Positions 13,861 through 24,059 of a stretch of DNA of 64,000 nt are shown here, piece after piece. The position numbers were made by a program, and so were the translations under genes. The stretch's first letter is position 1, and every line of letters starts with the position of its first letter. This DNA is from Diabrotica undecimpunctata (lineage: Eukaryota > Arthropoda > Insecta > Coleoptera > Chrysomelidae): positions 16,842,136 to 16,906,135 of the forward strand of contig NC_092813.1 in assembly GCF_040954645.1 (NCBI RefSeq), given 5' to 3'. The notes beneath the pieces were generated by a model. That model worked only from the letters and a program-made list of their open reading frames with translations, had not been told where the DNA came from and searched no databases.

Positions 13861-14810
13861 AGTGAATACCTGTGGATAAGCATATTAATAGTTTTTTCTT
13901 ATTAAAACAACTCAAAGATGATACAAAGATGTAATGTTATATCACAAAATGCTTTGTTATGGCTGCTAAATGTCTTATTGAAGAGAAGCTTCATCTTCTT
14001 CTTTACGTGCCGTGTTCGTATTCAGAAGTTGGCCGTCTTTATGTTTACAATTTCCTTTCTATATCGCTTCCATAAGTTTGTATACTGCCGTTGTATTAAT
14101 TTTTCTTTATTGTAAAATCCTGAGACGAGCCTTACGGAAGAGACGGCGTCACGAGCAGCTTCACGATATAACGGGCTTCACATCGATGTACTACTCTTTA
14201 TTAATTCGTTTCTAGTCATCATATATTTTTAATGTTACTTGTTAATAAATTCCTTTTAAACTATAATCAAATTTTATTTTTAAAATCTTATTTATTTTAT
14301 ATAATAATTAAATTTACTATCAAATTATTGATTGAATATTAAATTTATATTTTATTAATTTATTTTATTATTAACTTAATATTTAGTCTCACTTTGACGG
14401 GTCTGTATTTTGTTGATACTTTAGCGGGTGGCGCTACTAGCAAACATAATTTATTGAATTTTTTTAATATAATATAATTTGTTTAAAATATAAATAATAA
14501 ATAAATAATAAAATAACTTTATTAAATGTTAAAAATATTATTTACAAATATAGAAAACATGGTTAGAAGTTTCGAGCTAGTCTACAGTGCCAGCTACTGT
14601 ACCTACTACCTTTTTTGAAGGCAGTTTTGACGCCAGTAGGCAACCCAAATGCGTTAGGGGAAATTTTAACATAGTAGGCTGATATCACGAATACTTTTGA
14701 TAACTAAAAATAAGTCTTGTTTCGATTAATCAGTGATTTTTGTAACATCTAATTTATTTTGGTTTATTAAAGAAAAACAGAAAATGCCCAGGGCATAATA
14801 ATTTTTATAA

Positions 14811-15002
14811 TATGGATATGCGAAGGAATATTTAAAAAAATACCCAAACAGGCTACAACCTAATCACCAAGCCTTTAAACATCTCTTTCGGAATTTAGGT
14901 GAAAGTGGTTCATTTCGTCCTAAACGTGACAACTTAGGCCGACCGAAAATCATTACGCCTGATCAGGAAGATCAAGTAATGGTTCGCGTTGACGACGCGT
15001 AA
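14811..15002 (+). pseudogene. Mariner transposase N-terminal helix-turn-helix region
   Basis: An open stretch of 63 codons reads YPNRLQPNHQAFKHLFRNLG, then ESGSFRPKR and LGRPKIITPDQED. This is the paired helix-turn-helix DNA-binding region with the linking GRP motif of mariner-type transposases. It ends at TAA (15000-15002), and the catalytic domain does not continue in frame. Confidence 0.85.
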
Positions 15003-15405
15003 GCTTTTTCATCCTTCCCATTTTATACGTATGCAAAATCTATTTTGCATACGAATTACGAATTTTGCAGCAGAATTACCTTTAACATGTAGATTTGCAA
15101 ATGATATCCGAAACAAGTAAAATCTTGACCACTCCTTCGTCGATAGAATATTTTTACGAACGAAGCTACATTTACTCATTACGATCTTTCTAATTTAAAG
15201 AAAAATCATTTCTGATATACTGAATGTCCTCATATTAAGAGAAAAAGGCATTGTCAACTTGAATTTTAAATAGACGTTTGGTTTGATTAATCATTTTTTA
15301 CAGACATGCGAATTACCTTGTAATTTCAATGGTAAGATTTATTTACATTTTTTATAAAATGATTTTATTTATTTATTGAAAGAATTGTTATCAAATTTAA
15401 GGAGA

Positions 15406-15510
15406 AATATGACGTTTATGCAAAATGGTACACTACCACATTATAGGGAGAGGGCAGTGAGAACATACTTAAATACAAAATTTCCTTAACGTTGGATTGC
15501 TCGTGGACTC
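15406..15510 (+). pseudogene. Mariner transposase catalytic-domain remnant
   Basis: The frame reads NMTFMQNGTLPHYRERAVRT, then a TAA and RWIARG. This fits the block around the second catalytic Asp (usual form QQDGAPxHY...RWIGRRG). Here the Asp position reads Asn and a stop follows, so the enzyme is inactive. The region between this and the N-terminal fragment is lost or replaced. Confidence 0.75.
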
Positions 15511-15949
15511 GTGGTAGTCATATTCCTTGGTCATATGGTGAGATATTAATATAATTAAAATCCGAAAAGAGTACTTAATATTATACGTATAACACCTATA
15601 ATAAATACTGCAGCAGTTTCTTTAGAATTAATGATGCTCTTTAGTTTAAGATGATCTTTTATGCAATATACTGACAAATGAATTAAAGAAAATGGTAAAC
15701 ATATCGAACACTTACTTTGACAAAAAGTTTAATGTTATTTAGTTTAACCATTTCTTAATTTGGTTTGTAAATAAAATGTTTTGATTATGACTTTAATGTA
15801 ATATAAAACGTAAAATGTTTGATGTAAAATCCAATTATTCTGTTATTTTGTCAAATACTTTTACAAATTACCCTGCTGATATATTTATTTTATTTAATAT
15901 TTTGATAACTGTTAACTTTATTAAAGGTATTGCATACCAAAATTTAGAA

Positions 15950-16422
15950 GTATTGATGTTTTTTCTTTCGTTGCCTGAAGTAATTGCATTACATCAGAAT
16001 TATGCAGTTGACGATTATCTCGAAAACTGTTGAGTTTTGAAGTTATTAACAGGTATACCTTTTTTTGGTAAAATAATGTATCTTTAATATTTTTTGTCAC
16101 AAATATCGATAACTTGAGGAGCAAAAAAGGTTAGGTGCAAATTTATGCTACATATGTAGCATATGTGTCCCCTCTATCAGCTATATCAAAGTATGCATAA
16201 AATTATAATTCCTTATATTCAATAGTACCTAGTTCTAAATTTTTATGCATAAATGTTTACAAACCTGAAAGCTCTAGCGAAAAATAAAATTTGTAATTTC
16301 CCCTTTAACACCACGTATCTTTCTTAATACCAACATTTCATTAAAGCAATTTGGCTTAAATCGTAATATTTTAAAGCGTAGAATTACGGTTTCTTTTTTA
16401 CAATTACTTAAGGACCACCCTG
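15950..16422 (-). repeat. Right terminal inverted repeat of the 3-kb mariner
   Basis: Inverted partner of 13392-13860, ending in AGGACCACCCTG directly before TA. Confidence 0.85.
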
Positions 16423-16566
16423 TATAATAATGGTTGTTACGAACATGCTTTTGGCATGGCTCATATAACGGTTACAACTCTAACAAGGCATCAAGAACAT
16501 TCGCGATCCATCGAGTGAGAGACAGAACAACAGGTCACCTAGGCGAATTAGAGGTGGGACAACTCC

Positions 16567-16581
16567 CGAATGTTCTGGAAC
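16567..16581 (+). promoter_or_regulatory. Perfect three-unit heat-shock element in the F LTR
   Basis: CGAAT GTTCT GGAAC fits nGAAn-nTTCn-nGAAn with no mismatch. It ends 13 bp before the TATATATA box at 16595-16602, a sensible promoter spacing. It predicts heat-shock-factor-driven transcription of the element. Confidence 0.7.
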
Positions 16582-16594
16582 TTAATACTTTTGG

Positions 16595-16602
16595 TATATA
16601 TA
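16595..16602 (+). promoter_or_regulatory. TATA box of the F LTR
   Basis: TATATATA inside 'ttggtatatatatgacg', just downstream of the heat-shock element. A transcription start near 16625-16635 would be expected. Confidence 0.55.
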
Positions 16603-16713
16603 TGACGCGATGTTAGAAGTAGAGTTTAGTTGAAAAGAGAGTACCGAACTGTAAACTATAAATAAATATATTTATATAAATTCGAACCGCTCGTTTTATT
16701 TAATCTCGCTACA

Positions 16714-16735
16714 GTTGGTGTCAGGTGTGGGGTTT
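16714..16735 (+). other. Primer-binding site region of element F
   Basis: GTTGGTGTCAGGTGTGGGG begins immediately after the LTR. Element G has a similar GAGTGTCAGACTG at the start of its internal region. The tRNA is not assigned. Confidence 0.55.
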
Positions 16736-16829
16736 GCAAATAAATTCAGCAGTGACTTTTGAAAAAGACTTTTGAACTTTTGAAAAGTATTGTTCGTCGG
16801 GAACATCTTACGTGTGTGCCTGACCAAAG

Positions 16830-17351
16830 ATGCTGCTAGTACAACTTTCAGTAAAACAGTTGCGTGAGCAACTGGAAGAACGCGATGAAGACTGCAGCGG
16901 GTCCAAGAAGATACTCCAAGAACGATTGAAGACTGTTCTCAACAAGAATGAAGAAGATCCAGAGACATTCCAGTTCCAGTCAGCAGAAGAAGCAGTTTTA
17001 ACGAAAATAAAAAATGTGTCGCAAATGATAATTGAAGAAACTTCTAAAAAAATTAAAGAAAATTCTAAAATTATTAAAGAAACAGCTAGACAAAACGACG
17101 AGAAATTCGAAAATATGTCTAGAAGATTCGTCGAAGTATGTAATCAAAACAATGAGAAATTTGAAGAAGTCTCAAGAACATTTGATATGATACAGAAAAA
17201 TGTAAACGACAAGATAAAAAACGTAGAAGAGAAGATCAAACAAGTAGAGAGTATGATAACTAACACAAAAGTGCTACCACCAGTTAATACAATAGCCTTA
17301 GATCCGGTAGTGAAAAAGAATCACCTAGAGACGAAACGACACATAATATGA
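16830..17351 (+). CDS. gag: Element F Gag N-terminal part: SAP motif and coiled coil
   Basis: Residues 6-35 (LSVKQLREQLEERDEDCSGS, then KKILQERL) fit the SAP DNA-binding helix-extended-loop-helix motif. Residues about 55-150 are an Asn/Glu/Lys-rich coiled coil with phased KFE and RxF segments. The frame closes with TGA at 17349-17351, overlapping the ATG of the next frame as ATGA. I think this is a small indel that split one original Gag, since the following frame continues directly into the capsid-like domain. True overlapping frames with re-initiation cannot be excluded. Confidence 0.75.
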   Translation: MLLVQLSVKQLREQLEERDEDCSGSKKILQERLKTVLNKNEEDPETFQFQSAEEAVLTKIKNVSQMIIEETSKKIKENSKIIKETARQNDEKFENMSRRFVEVCNQNNEKFEEVSRTFDMIQKNVNDKIKNVEEKIKQVESMITNTKVLPPVNTIALDPVVKKNHLETKRHII

Positions 17352-18031
17352 GATTCAAATTGCCACCATTTGATGGAAAGTCCTCTTGGTCCATATACTT
17401 TAGACAATTTGAAGCTATTGCGACAGCCAATCATTGGACAGAACAAGAAAAGGCTGTTTTCTTGACTGCTGCTTTACGAGGTGATGCTGCAGATATACTA
17501 AGATCGATTCCTAAGCGTCAAGAAAAATGTTACCAGACCTTGTTCACTCGACTAGTCAAACGTTACGGAGATGCCCATCTCCAACAAGTCTACAAGGCGC
17601 AACTAAGAAGTAGAATTCAACGAGCAAGTGAAAATTGGCAAGAGTTTGAAGCAGATGTTGCTCGTATAGTGCGGTTGGCTTATCCGGAGGTACCAGACAA
17701 CATTTTGGAAGAAATTGCTGTAGATACCTTCGTCAATGGGTTAAGAGAAAGTGAATTACAGAAAGCTTTACTACTAGCAAGACCGAAAGTTCTAGATGAA
17801 GCGCTCGCTATTGCCTTGGAACATGAAACAGCTAGTCAATCATCACGGAGCCATCGAGTAAGAACCATTGAAGAAGGCGACGAACCAAACGATGAACGTC
17901 TAGAAGAAATGGTACGAAAAGTAGTTCGTAACACGATGCCGAAGAGACGCGAGCCCAGATGTTTGAATTGTGGTGACGTAGGTCACATTCGCCGTAATTG
18001 CAAGAAAATGATACAACAGTCGGAAAACTAG
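17348..18031 (+). CDS. gag: Element F Gag: capsid-like domain and CCHC zinc knuckle
   Basis: It starts MRFKLPPFDGKSSWSIYFRQ, the typical beginning of a retrotransposon Gag capsid domain. It continues with AALRGDAADILRSIP, YGDAHLQQVYKAQLRSR and the WQEFEADVARIVRLAYP helices. Near residue 204 is a single CCHC knuckle, CLNCGDVGHIRRNC. An acidic linker (EEGDEPNDERLEE) precedes a short basic patch. The frame is intact for 227 codons and ends before the protease frame. Confidence 0.88.
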   Translation: MRFKLPPFDGKSSWSIYFRQFEAIATANHWTEQEKAVFLTAALRGDAADILRSIPKRQEKCYQTLFTRLVKRYGDAHLQQVYKAQLRSRIQRASENWQEFEADVARIVRLAYPEVPDNILEEIAVDTFVNGLRESELQKALLLARPKVLDEALAIALEHETASQSSRSHRVRTIEEGDEPNDERLEEMVRKVVRNTMPKRREPRCLNCGDVGHIRRNCKKMIQQSEN

Positions 18032-18089
18032 AACGGGTCGACACCAAGGGGCAAGTGCCGACCTCGAGAAACACAGCCCCATAGTAACT

Positions 18090-18446
18090 GTGAATATTAC
18101 GTTCTCAGGTGGAATTCATAGCTTGTACATCGAGGGTCGTATCAATAATAAATGTAGATCGTTTTTGGTAGATACAGGTGCAACGAGAACTATTGCACGG
18201 CCAGAAGTAGTACGAGGCAATCTTAAATTATCGCCTGCAACAGTAAAACTTAGAACAGCAACTGGTGAGATAATTAATACATATGGCGAGGCTAATATGT
18301 CAGTATCCATTGGCCAGACCACAGTGAAACATAGAGTATTAATTGCAGATATCTCCGACGAGTTCATATTGGGGATGGATTTACAAAGAAAAGTTGGGGC
18401 TGTATTGAATGTCAAAGATGGAGTTCTCGAGATCAGTGGTGAATAG
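18090..18446 (+). CDS. pro: Element F retroviral-type aspartic protease
   Basis: Catalytic FLVDTGATRTIA at about residues 25-36, a flap region around RTATGEIINTYGEA, and the second conserved motif FILGMDLQRKVG. All key residues are present. The stop at 18444-18446 interrupts what was probably a continuous pol frame, since 18447-18665 continues in the same frame (LPFHEDKEDVINL). Confidence 0.85.
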   Translation: MNITFSGGIHSLYIEGRINNKCRSFLVDTGATRTIARPEVVRGNLKLSPATVKLRTATGEIINTYGEANMSVSIGQTTVKHRVLIADISDEFILGMDLQRKVGAVLNVKDGVLEISGE

Positions 18447-18998
18447 TTGCCGTTTCATGAAGACAAAGAAGATGTTATCAACTTAATAACTACTTGTGAC
18501 GTAACAATACCCGGTAATAGTGAGAAAATTTTGATGACCAGACCAGATGGTTACTGCCGAGAGGGAAGTTTAAGGATGGTCGAAGATGTGAATAATGCCG
18601 AGTTCCTAACGGCAAAAGCTTTGGTGAGAATTCGAGATGTCGTTCCTGTAAGAGTTATGAATTAAAAGGGAACTGCTATTAAGTTAATTAAAAGAACTTT
18701 GATCGGACAGTGTGTTCCCGTGGCTTCGATTTGTTCCATGAATACTAATGAGAAAACGTCGAAATCTAAGTATCCAAAGGAGCTTGTTGAGACGATGATT
18801 AAAACGTGCCAATATTTTGATGATGAACGAACTAAAAAAGTGAAATCTATGCTGATAGAATTTCAAGATGTTTTTGCCTTGAATAAGAAGGATAATGGCA
18901 AAACAAGCATAGTAAAGCATAAAATTAATAAGGGAGACGCTCAGCCAATCAAACAACAACCTAGACGACTTCCATTTGCGAAAAGAGATGAAGCCGAA
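18447..18998 (+). pseudogene. Element F protease-RT linker and start of RT
   Basis: Two stretches in the protease frame, separated by stops, carry the linker and the approach to RT (FQDVFALNKKDNGKT, then VKHKINKGDAQPIKQQPRRL). The RT frame is cut at about 18990, just after PFAKRDEAE, by an internal deletion. Confidence 0.75.
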
Positions 18999-19368
18999 GA
19001 CACCATCAAAGAATCTAACAGAAGTCTTTCAACGATTGCGGGCAGCGAATTTGAAGTTACGTCCAAAGAAATGTCACTTGTTTCGACGAGAAGTGAAGTA
19101 CTTGGGACATATTGTAGCAAGTAATGGTGTAACAGCTGATCCTGAAAAACTTGCAGCAATTAAGGATTGGCCTGTACCAAGAGATAAACACGAAATTATA
19201 AATTTTCTTGGCCTATGTACATATTACCGACGTTTTGTCAAAGGATTTGCCAACATCTCCAAGCCATTAACAAAGTTGACAGAAGAAGGCAAAGAATCTA
19301 CATGGAGCGAAGAGTGTCAAAGAGCTTTCGAACGCTTACAAATGGCTCTGACCACGCACCGATTTTAA
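18976..19368 (+). pseudogene. Element F RT thumb/connection, catalytic core deleted
   Basis: The sequence jumps from the RT approach into LTEVFQRLRAANLKLRPKKC, then VKYLGHIVASNGVTADPEKL, FLGLCTYYRRFVKGFANISK and PLTKL. These are the thumb and connection regions. The fingers/palm block with the YxDD catalytic motif is absent. The deletion junction lies at about 18990-19010. The frame ends at 19368 by a further frameshift. Confidence 0.85.
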
Positions 19369-19735
19369 GCTACCCTAGGCAGGCAGGAAAATTTGTGTTG
19401 GACACCGATGCAAGCAACAGTGTAATAGGAGCTATTCTCTCCCAAATCCAATATGGACAGGAGAAAGTCATCGCTTACTTTAGCAAAGTCTTGTCGAAAC
19501 CAGAAAGAAACTATTGCATTACGTTACTAGGAGAGAATTGTTAGGCGTAGTAAAGGCTTGCGAGCATTTCCATAAATACTCGTATGGCAGAAAGTTTCTT
19601 CTTCGCACAATCTAGACGGCCAGATGGCAAGATGGTTAGAACGATTACAAGAATATGATTACGAGATCGAACACAGGGCTGGCAGAGTTCATTCAAATGC
19701 TGATGCCCTTTCGAGACGGCCGTGCAGTGCAAATT
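19369..19735 (+). pseudogene. Element F RNase H, frameshifted and partly deleted
   Basis: FVLDTDASNSVIGAILSQ (first catalytic Asp) and ELLGVVKACEHFHKY are readable. The TDHxxL segment is missing: sequence jumps at about 19612 from FLLRT to MARWLERLQEYDYEIEHRAG. NADALSRRP closes the domain. At least two indels. Confidence 0.75.
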
Positions 19736-20911
19736 GTAATCACTGTCTTAAATTAGAAGAACGGCTTTGCCCCGTGAGACGAACCACCGTCATTAATGAT
19801 CAATGGCAGCCTCAACAGCTACAAGACGCTCAAGCAGATGATCCATGTATAAAAAGAGTATTGGATTGGATGCGTCGAAGTGAAAGACCGTTTTGGCAAG
19901 ACATTAGTGCATGTAGTCCAGAAGTCAAGTGTTACTGGAGCCAATGGAATTGCCTAGTGCTGAAAGATGATCTTCTGTATAGAACCTTTGGGAACGATGT
20001 TGGTAGGTACAGAAACTAAGCTTCAGTTGATTGTACCTAAAAGTAAAGTGTCAGAAGTATTGCGTCAGTTGCATGACGGTGCATCAGGTGGACACTTTGG
20101 TATCACAAAGACTCTGCAAAAGGTTCGAGAACGGTTCTATTGGGTGAACTGTAAAGATGATCTAAGAAGATGGTGCCGGAAATGTGAACTGTGTGCAACC
20201 AGTAATGGTCCAGCTGGTAAAAAGAGGGCACCCATGAGACAGTACAATGTTGGTAGTCCTATGGAAAGAGTAGCAATCGACATTGCAGGTCCGCTTTTAG
20301 AGACAAATGCTGGAAATAAATATATCCTGGTAGCCATGGAATATTTTACGAAATGGACTGAGGCCTATGTGATACCAAATCAAGAAGCTGCTACCATTGC
20401 AGAAGTACTTGTTAAAGAATTATTTAGCCGATTTGGTGTTCCCTTGGAGATCCACTCCGACCAAGGGCGGAACTTCGAGTCAACCCTTTTCCAAAACGTT
20501 TGTAAATTGATTGGTGTCAATAAGACCAGAACGACACCCCTGCATCCTCAATCAGATGGAATGGTCGAGGGAATGAACCGAACAATGGGTAAACACCTGT
20601 CCAAAGTTGTATCAGAACATCAAAGAGATTGGGACCAGCACATTTATTTATTCCTAATGGCATACCGCTCGGCCGTGAATGAAACTACAGGCCAGACTCC
20701 AACCTGCCTGATGTTAGGTCGTGAAGTTCGTTTGCCCTGCGACCTAGAGTTTGGCTGCAGACCTTCCGAAGAACATGTTGCAAGCGAAGATTATGTCGAC
20801 CGCCTGAAGTTAAGAATGAACAACATTCATGAACTTGCCCGACAATACATCCAGTTAGCCAGTGACAGAATGAAAGATCAATACGATTCTCGATGCAAGA
20901 ATGAAACCTAA
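19736..20911 (+). pseudogene. Element F integrase, one frameshift and no C-terminal end
   Basis: The frame from RNase H runs to 20019; the rest reads in the frame 19967-20911. The shift is near 20000. The HHCC zinc finger (HDGASGGHFG ... CRKCELC) is present. Core catalytic residues are visible in VAIDIAGPL, EIHSDQGRNF and SDGMVEGMNRTMG. Also present are YRSAVNETTGQTP and MLGREVRLP. The frame ends at CKNET with TAA and then runs, after a few bases, into the LTR remnant. The end of pol, the PPT and most of the 3' LTR were therefore removed by one deletion. Confidence 0.88.
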
Positions 20912-20924
20912 GAAGTAGGTGATG

Positions 20925-20974
20925 AAATATATTTATATAAATTCGAACCGCTCGTTTTATTTAATCTCGCTACA
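20925..20974 (+). mobile_element. 50-bp remnant of the 3' LTR of element F
   Basis: Identical in sequence to the end of the 5' LTR ('aaatatatttatataaattc' to CTCGCTACA), followed by the TGGT target duplicate. Confidence 0.92.
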
Positions 20975-21430
20975 TGGTGATAGTATGCAGCCTTGTCTAG
21001 TGCCTTTCTTTGTTTTGCAAAGGCATTTGAATATTTTTTGAAATGGATTAAATTTGAAATATGTATTTGAAAGGAATGTTCTCAGAATGATATTTAGACC
21101 TTAAAGAGATGAATTGACAGGAGAATGGAGAAGGCGCCGCAATGCTGAATTGGTGACTCTATTCTATGTGAAGTTGTTATGTTCCCTGTACTTCAACTTT
21201 GGCTCAGTTATACACATTTATTTTCAGGTTAACTAGGTGGTAATGAATTTCCATATTTCCTATTATACTCCAGATGGGATCCCATTGTACTGAATCGAAA
21301 GACTTTGTGTAATCAACGAAACAGAACAGCATTGGAATATTTATTCTCGCGCTTTTCCTATTTTCTTGTCTGGTGTTATATATCTGCTCACGTGTTGATT
21401 TCCCTGGTGCGAATCTGTATAATTTTTAAT
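20975..21430 (-). pseudogene. LINE reverse transcriptase, upstream half of the split element
   Basis: On the minus strand YRFAPGKSTREQIYNTRQEN, then FCFVDYTKSFDSVQWDP (first catalytic Asp region, usual form DYxKAFDxV) and TRQGCILSP (usual RQGC(I/L)SP). The YADD half is at 13156-13391. About 150 bp at 21040-21180 do not fit RT and may be a further small insertion. There are stops and frameshifts. Motifs resemble RTE/CR1-like insect LINEs; I do not assign a clade. Confidence 0.85.
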
Positions 21431-21649
21431 TATCTCTTAATAGAAAACAGATAGATAAATACTAGCTAGATAATAAAAAGATAATAATATTTGTCAAAAA
21501 AAAAAAAAACAAAAAATACTCAATACATACAGTCAAACTTAAAAACTAGGACGCCAATTAGTCTAAATAATATCTTTTATAATTAGAAAAACTGTAAACC
21601 AGCAGTACAAAGATTAATTGCAAAACAATTACGTGGGTGACTATTAATC
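21431..21649. other. AT-rich DNA, no gene seen
   Basis: Contains a run of 13 A at about 21497 and otherwise nothing recognisable. It lies between the LINE fragment and the far end of the G LTR. Confidence 0.4.
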
Positions 21650-22040
21650 GAATAATGCTAATATTCTGTGAAATGAATGATTCACTTAAGCTTCGAAATT
21701 TAATAGCTGCTTAGTTACTGTTTGTCATTTGCTACTGTAGTTCAGTTGAATGCACACCAGAGGACACGACTTTTATTCTCTATAAAATGATATGTGTTCG
21801 TTGGAGAATTAAATAACGTAACTCTGAATGAAATGCACAAATTTATTTAGATGTTAACAGTTTAGGGTATAAGACTATACTAACTTAAGAATTACAAACT
21901 ATCCTAAAAACCTCTCATAGTTCTTGATAATATCGTAAACACCTCGAGATACTCAGCGTGGATGTTTATCATCTTCTAAGTAGTCTGAATATTGAGATAA
22001 AACACACACACACACACACAGTGGCGTGCTCGCCATAACA
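21650..22040 (-). mobile_element. 3' LTR of gypsy-type element G (left edge approximate)
   Basis: On the minus strand the LTR starts TGTTATGGCGAGCACGCC directly after a polypurine tract. It includes a (TG)n run, and an AATAAA near 21845 as a polyadenylation signal. The far end cannot be fixed because no 5' LTR copy is present. Confidence 0.65.
22001..22021. repeat. (AC)n microsatellite inside the G LTR
   Basis: About ten AC units at 22001-22021, close to the U3 start. Confidence 0.9.
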
Positions 22041-22050
22041 CCTCCCTCCT
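22041..22050 (-). other. Polypurine tract of element G
   Basis: AGGAGGGAGG on the minus strand abuts the LTR start TGTTATGG, the expected second-strand priming site. Upstream, a frame ending KEALLGHPSFGRQEGG may be the C-terminus of the lost pol. Confidence 0.75.
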
Positions 22051-22363
22051 GACGACCGAAGCTGGGGTGTCCAAGAAGGGCTTCTTTTGCAGCTTCGAAC
22101 TTTTGACTTGTAGTGAAGAGCCTCTCATACTCCGTACAGGGCAGGTAGGTCCACATGGAACAAAAAAACCAACCGGCAATAACTTATTCTACTTTTGTTG
22201 TTATGAGAAAGCCGTAGATGAAGTGTACCACAAGGTAATCGAATTATATATTACAGTTATTATTGATTAAAATTCCTTTATAATATGGATAATCAAAGCT
22301 CATATCTACTACTTGTCGTGTTACACTTCAACTTCGTTTAGTCAATCGCATCATAAAATGGTT

Positions 22364-23965
22364 TTACATTATTAAAATGAAATTTTCGAAATGATATAGA
22401 TTTCTGTCATTCTCATCGTATAGATATAAAATATTCTTATTGTTAACGTCTAAGATTTGCTCATTAGAGTAGGAGAAATTATTTAAATTTAAGTTAGTTT
22501 TAATATTCTCAAATTCGGTATATTCATTTTGTTTTTGATGGACATGGTTTAATCGAATTCTTGGCAGAGCTTCTAATTTTAGTTTACTTACAATAGTATC
22601 GATTTTTTCAGTTACGTCAATAACATTATTACTTCGGACTTGATGTTCGTGTATATTATTTACACTAAGTATATTATGTTCCTGATCAGATTGAAACAAT
22701 GGGATTTTCTCGCGATTAGCAAATAAAGTATTTAAACCAAAGTCAATAACACATTTATTCTTTTCTAAAAAATCATAACCAAGTATTCCATCAAAAGGAG
22801 AATTTATGTCAACTATATAGAATTTTTGAACACCCGAAAATAACTTAAAGTTTACGCTCTTTGTAACTTAAATTGGTTCGTTATTAATACCAAATATTTC
22901 AAAATTTTCATGATTAAAGTGATAAGAGTCTAAAATTTTACCTGGTTTCAATATTGATATAGCTGCCCCTGAATCAATTAATAATTTTATATTCAAATTT
23001 TTAATATGCGCGTAAAGAAGCGGTTTATTTGCTACTTGGTAAACTGTAACGTTGTCAGCGGCACTTGCTCTAAAAAAATCCTGATCAACTTCGATTTCTA
23101 TTTCTTTTTCTGAACTATCGTTGTCGCAATAGGTATTATGAACAACATTGTGAGATTGTGGTTTACGATAACATTTTTCTGCTTTATGTCCATATTTATG
23201 ACAAACAGTGCACTTTGGAATGGTTAATTTAATTGGTGGATTTATCGATTGATTTGTTGAACCGGGATCAGAAAATGTTTTTTGCGTACCTGCAGTACTT
23301 GAAAAAATTTCATTGTCATTATTTATATTTAATTTAGAAAAATTGTCATTTGTTTGTTTGAAATATTGTTGGTTTTCATAATCGTTTAAAATTTGCTTAA
23401 TTTGAATTAACGAACTAGGATTTAAAGAGCGAAGCATTTGACACAAAGGTTCTTTTATGCCCGTAATAGCGGTCAGAATTGCAGTTTTACTGTGAAAATT
23501 ATTTAAACATTTTTTCTCAACATTGTTCAAATTTGAATCGTATTTGATAACTTTATTGATTCTTATTAATTGTTTTTCAATTCTATCAACGAAATTTGTA
23601 GGCTTTTCATTAGAACGTTGCTTAAAATGACATAACTCAAAATTTAGACACTGCAAATCCAAATTTTCACCAAACTGAGAAAGGAGAGCATTTTTTATCT
23701 CTGGCCATGTCGAAAATTCTTTCGAGCCAATGAAATCAAGAGCTTTTCCCTCTAACCTGCTTTTTACAATAAAAGGAAAAATTTGCAATTCCGCTGGGTC
23801 AAATTTTGCAAAAATGAAATCAACAGAATCTATAAAATAATGTAATTTTGAAGAGGACCCATCAAAAACATTTATAAGGTTGATAGCTTTGTCACAATTA
23901 ATGTAATTATTAGAAGTGGTAGCGGAAATTATTGGCGTAGTTGCTGTTACGTCGTTAGTTGCCAT
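22364..23965 (-). pseudogene. gag-pro: Element G Gag-protease polyprotein, one in-frame stop; RT and integrase absent
   Basis: The start is taken as ATG at 23963-23965 (MATNDVTATTP), because upstream codons overlap the PBS-like GAGTGTCAGACTG. A capsid-like domain spans about residues 30-190 (LINVFDGSSSKLHYFIDSVD, FIVKSRLEGKALDFIG, LSQFGENLDLQCLNFELCHF). A CCHC knuckle, CTVCHKYGHKAEKC, lies near residue 255. The fused protease has LLIDSGAAISILKPG and, after a single TAA at 22868-22870, continues in frame with FDGILGYDFLEKN. A 112-codon linker ends at 22364. No RT or integrase follows before the polypurine tract about 310 bp on. No matching 5' LTR lies upstream; at about 24045 the sequence changes to another repeat. 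Confidence 0.85.
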
Positions 23966-24059
23966 TGTATTATCAATTCTTTTAATTTTAGTTAGATATT
24001 CTGATTTAGTTTCTTTTCTTTTTTTTCTTCTACAGTCTGACACTCAAATTTTTTTTGAT

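Larger units (their letters stand above)
13392..16422 (+). mobile_element. Mariner-family transposon (3.03 kb) with ~470-bp inverted repeats and TA target duplication
   Basis: The ends are CAGGGTGGTCCTTAAGTAAT at 13392 and its inverse at 16422, flanked by TA at 13390-13391 and 16423-16424. Excising one TA copy restores the LINE reading frame, which fixes the boundaries. Inside are two transposase fragments (14811-15002 and 15406-15510) and unrelated AT-rich material. That material includes a segment at about 13980-14215 ('cttcttctttacgtgccg', 'gtattcagaagttggc') that looks like a separate small repeat insertion. The element is dead and probably enlarged by later insertions. Confidence 0.9.
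16435..16713 (+). mobile_element. 5' LTR of element F (279 bp)
   Basis: Starts TGTTACGAACATGC and ends TTAATCTCGCTACA. Its last 50 bp recur at 20925-20974. It holds a perfect heat-shock element at 16567-16581, a partial one at 16494-16503 (AGAACATTCG), TATATATA at 16595 and an AATAAA at about 16662. Confidence 0.92.
16435..20974 (+). mobile_element. Gypsy-type LTR retrotransposon F, internally deleted, target duplication TGGT
   Basis: A TG...CA bounded element flanked by TGGT at 16431-16434 and 20975-20978. Order: 279-bp 5' LTR, PBS, gag with SAP and CCHC motifs, protease, an RT with its catalytic core deleted, part of RNase H, integrase, and a 50-bp remnant of the 3' LTR. It landed in the LINE fragment a few bases from the mariner. 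The 4-bp duplication and nested position are exact. Confidence 0.92.

Noticed and set aside
22868..24043. G Gag starting at the first codon of the open frame (MSDCRRKK)
   Set aside because: Those codons overlap a PBS-like sequence; the ATG at 23963-23965 begins a more Gag-like N-terminus.
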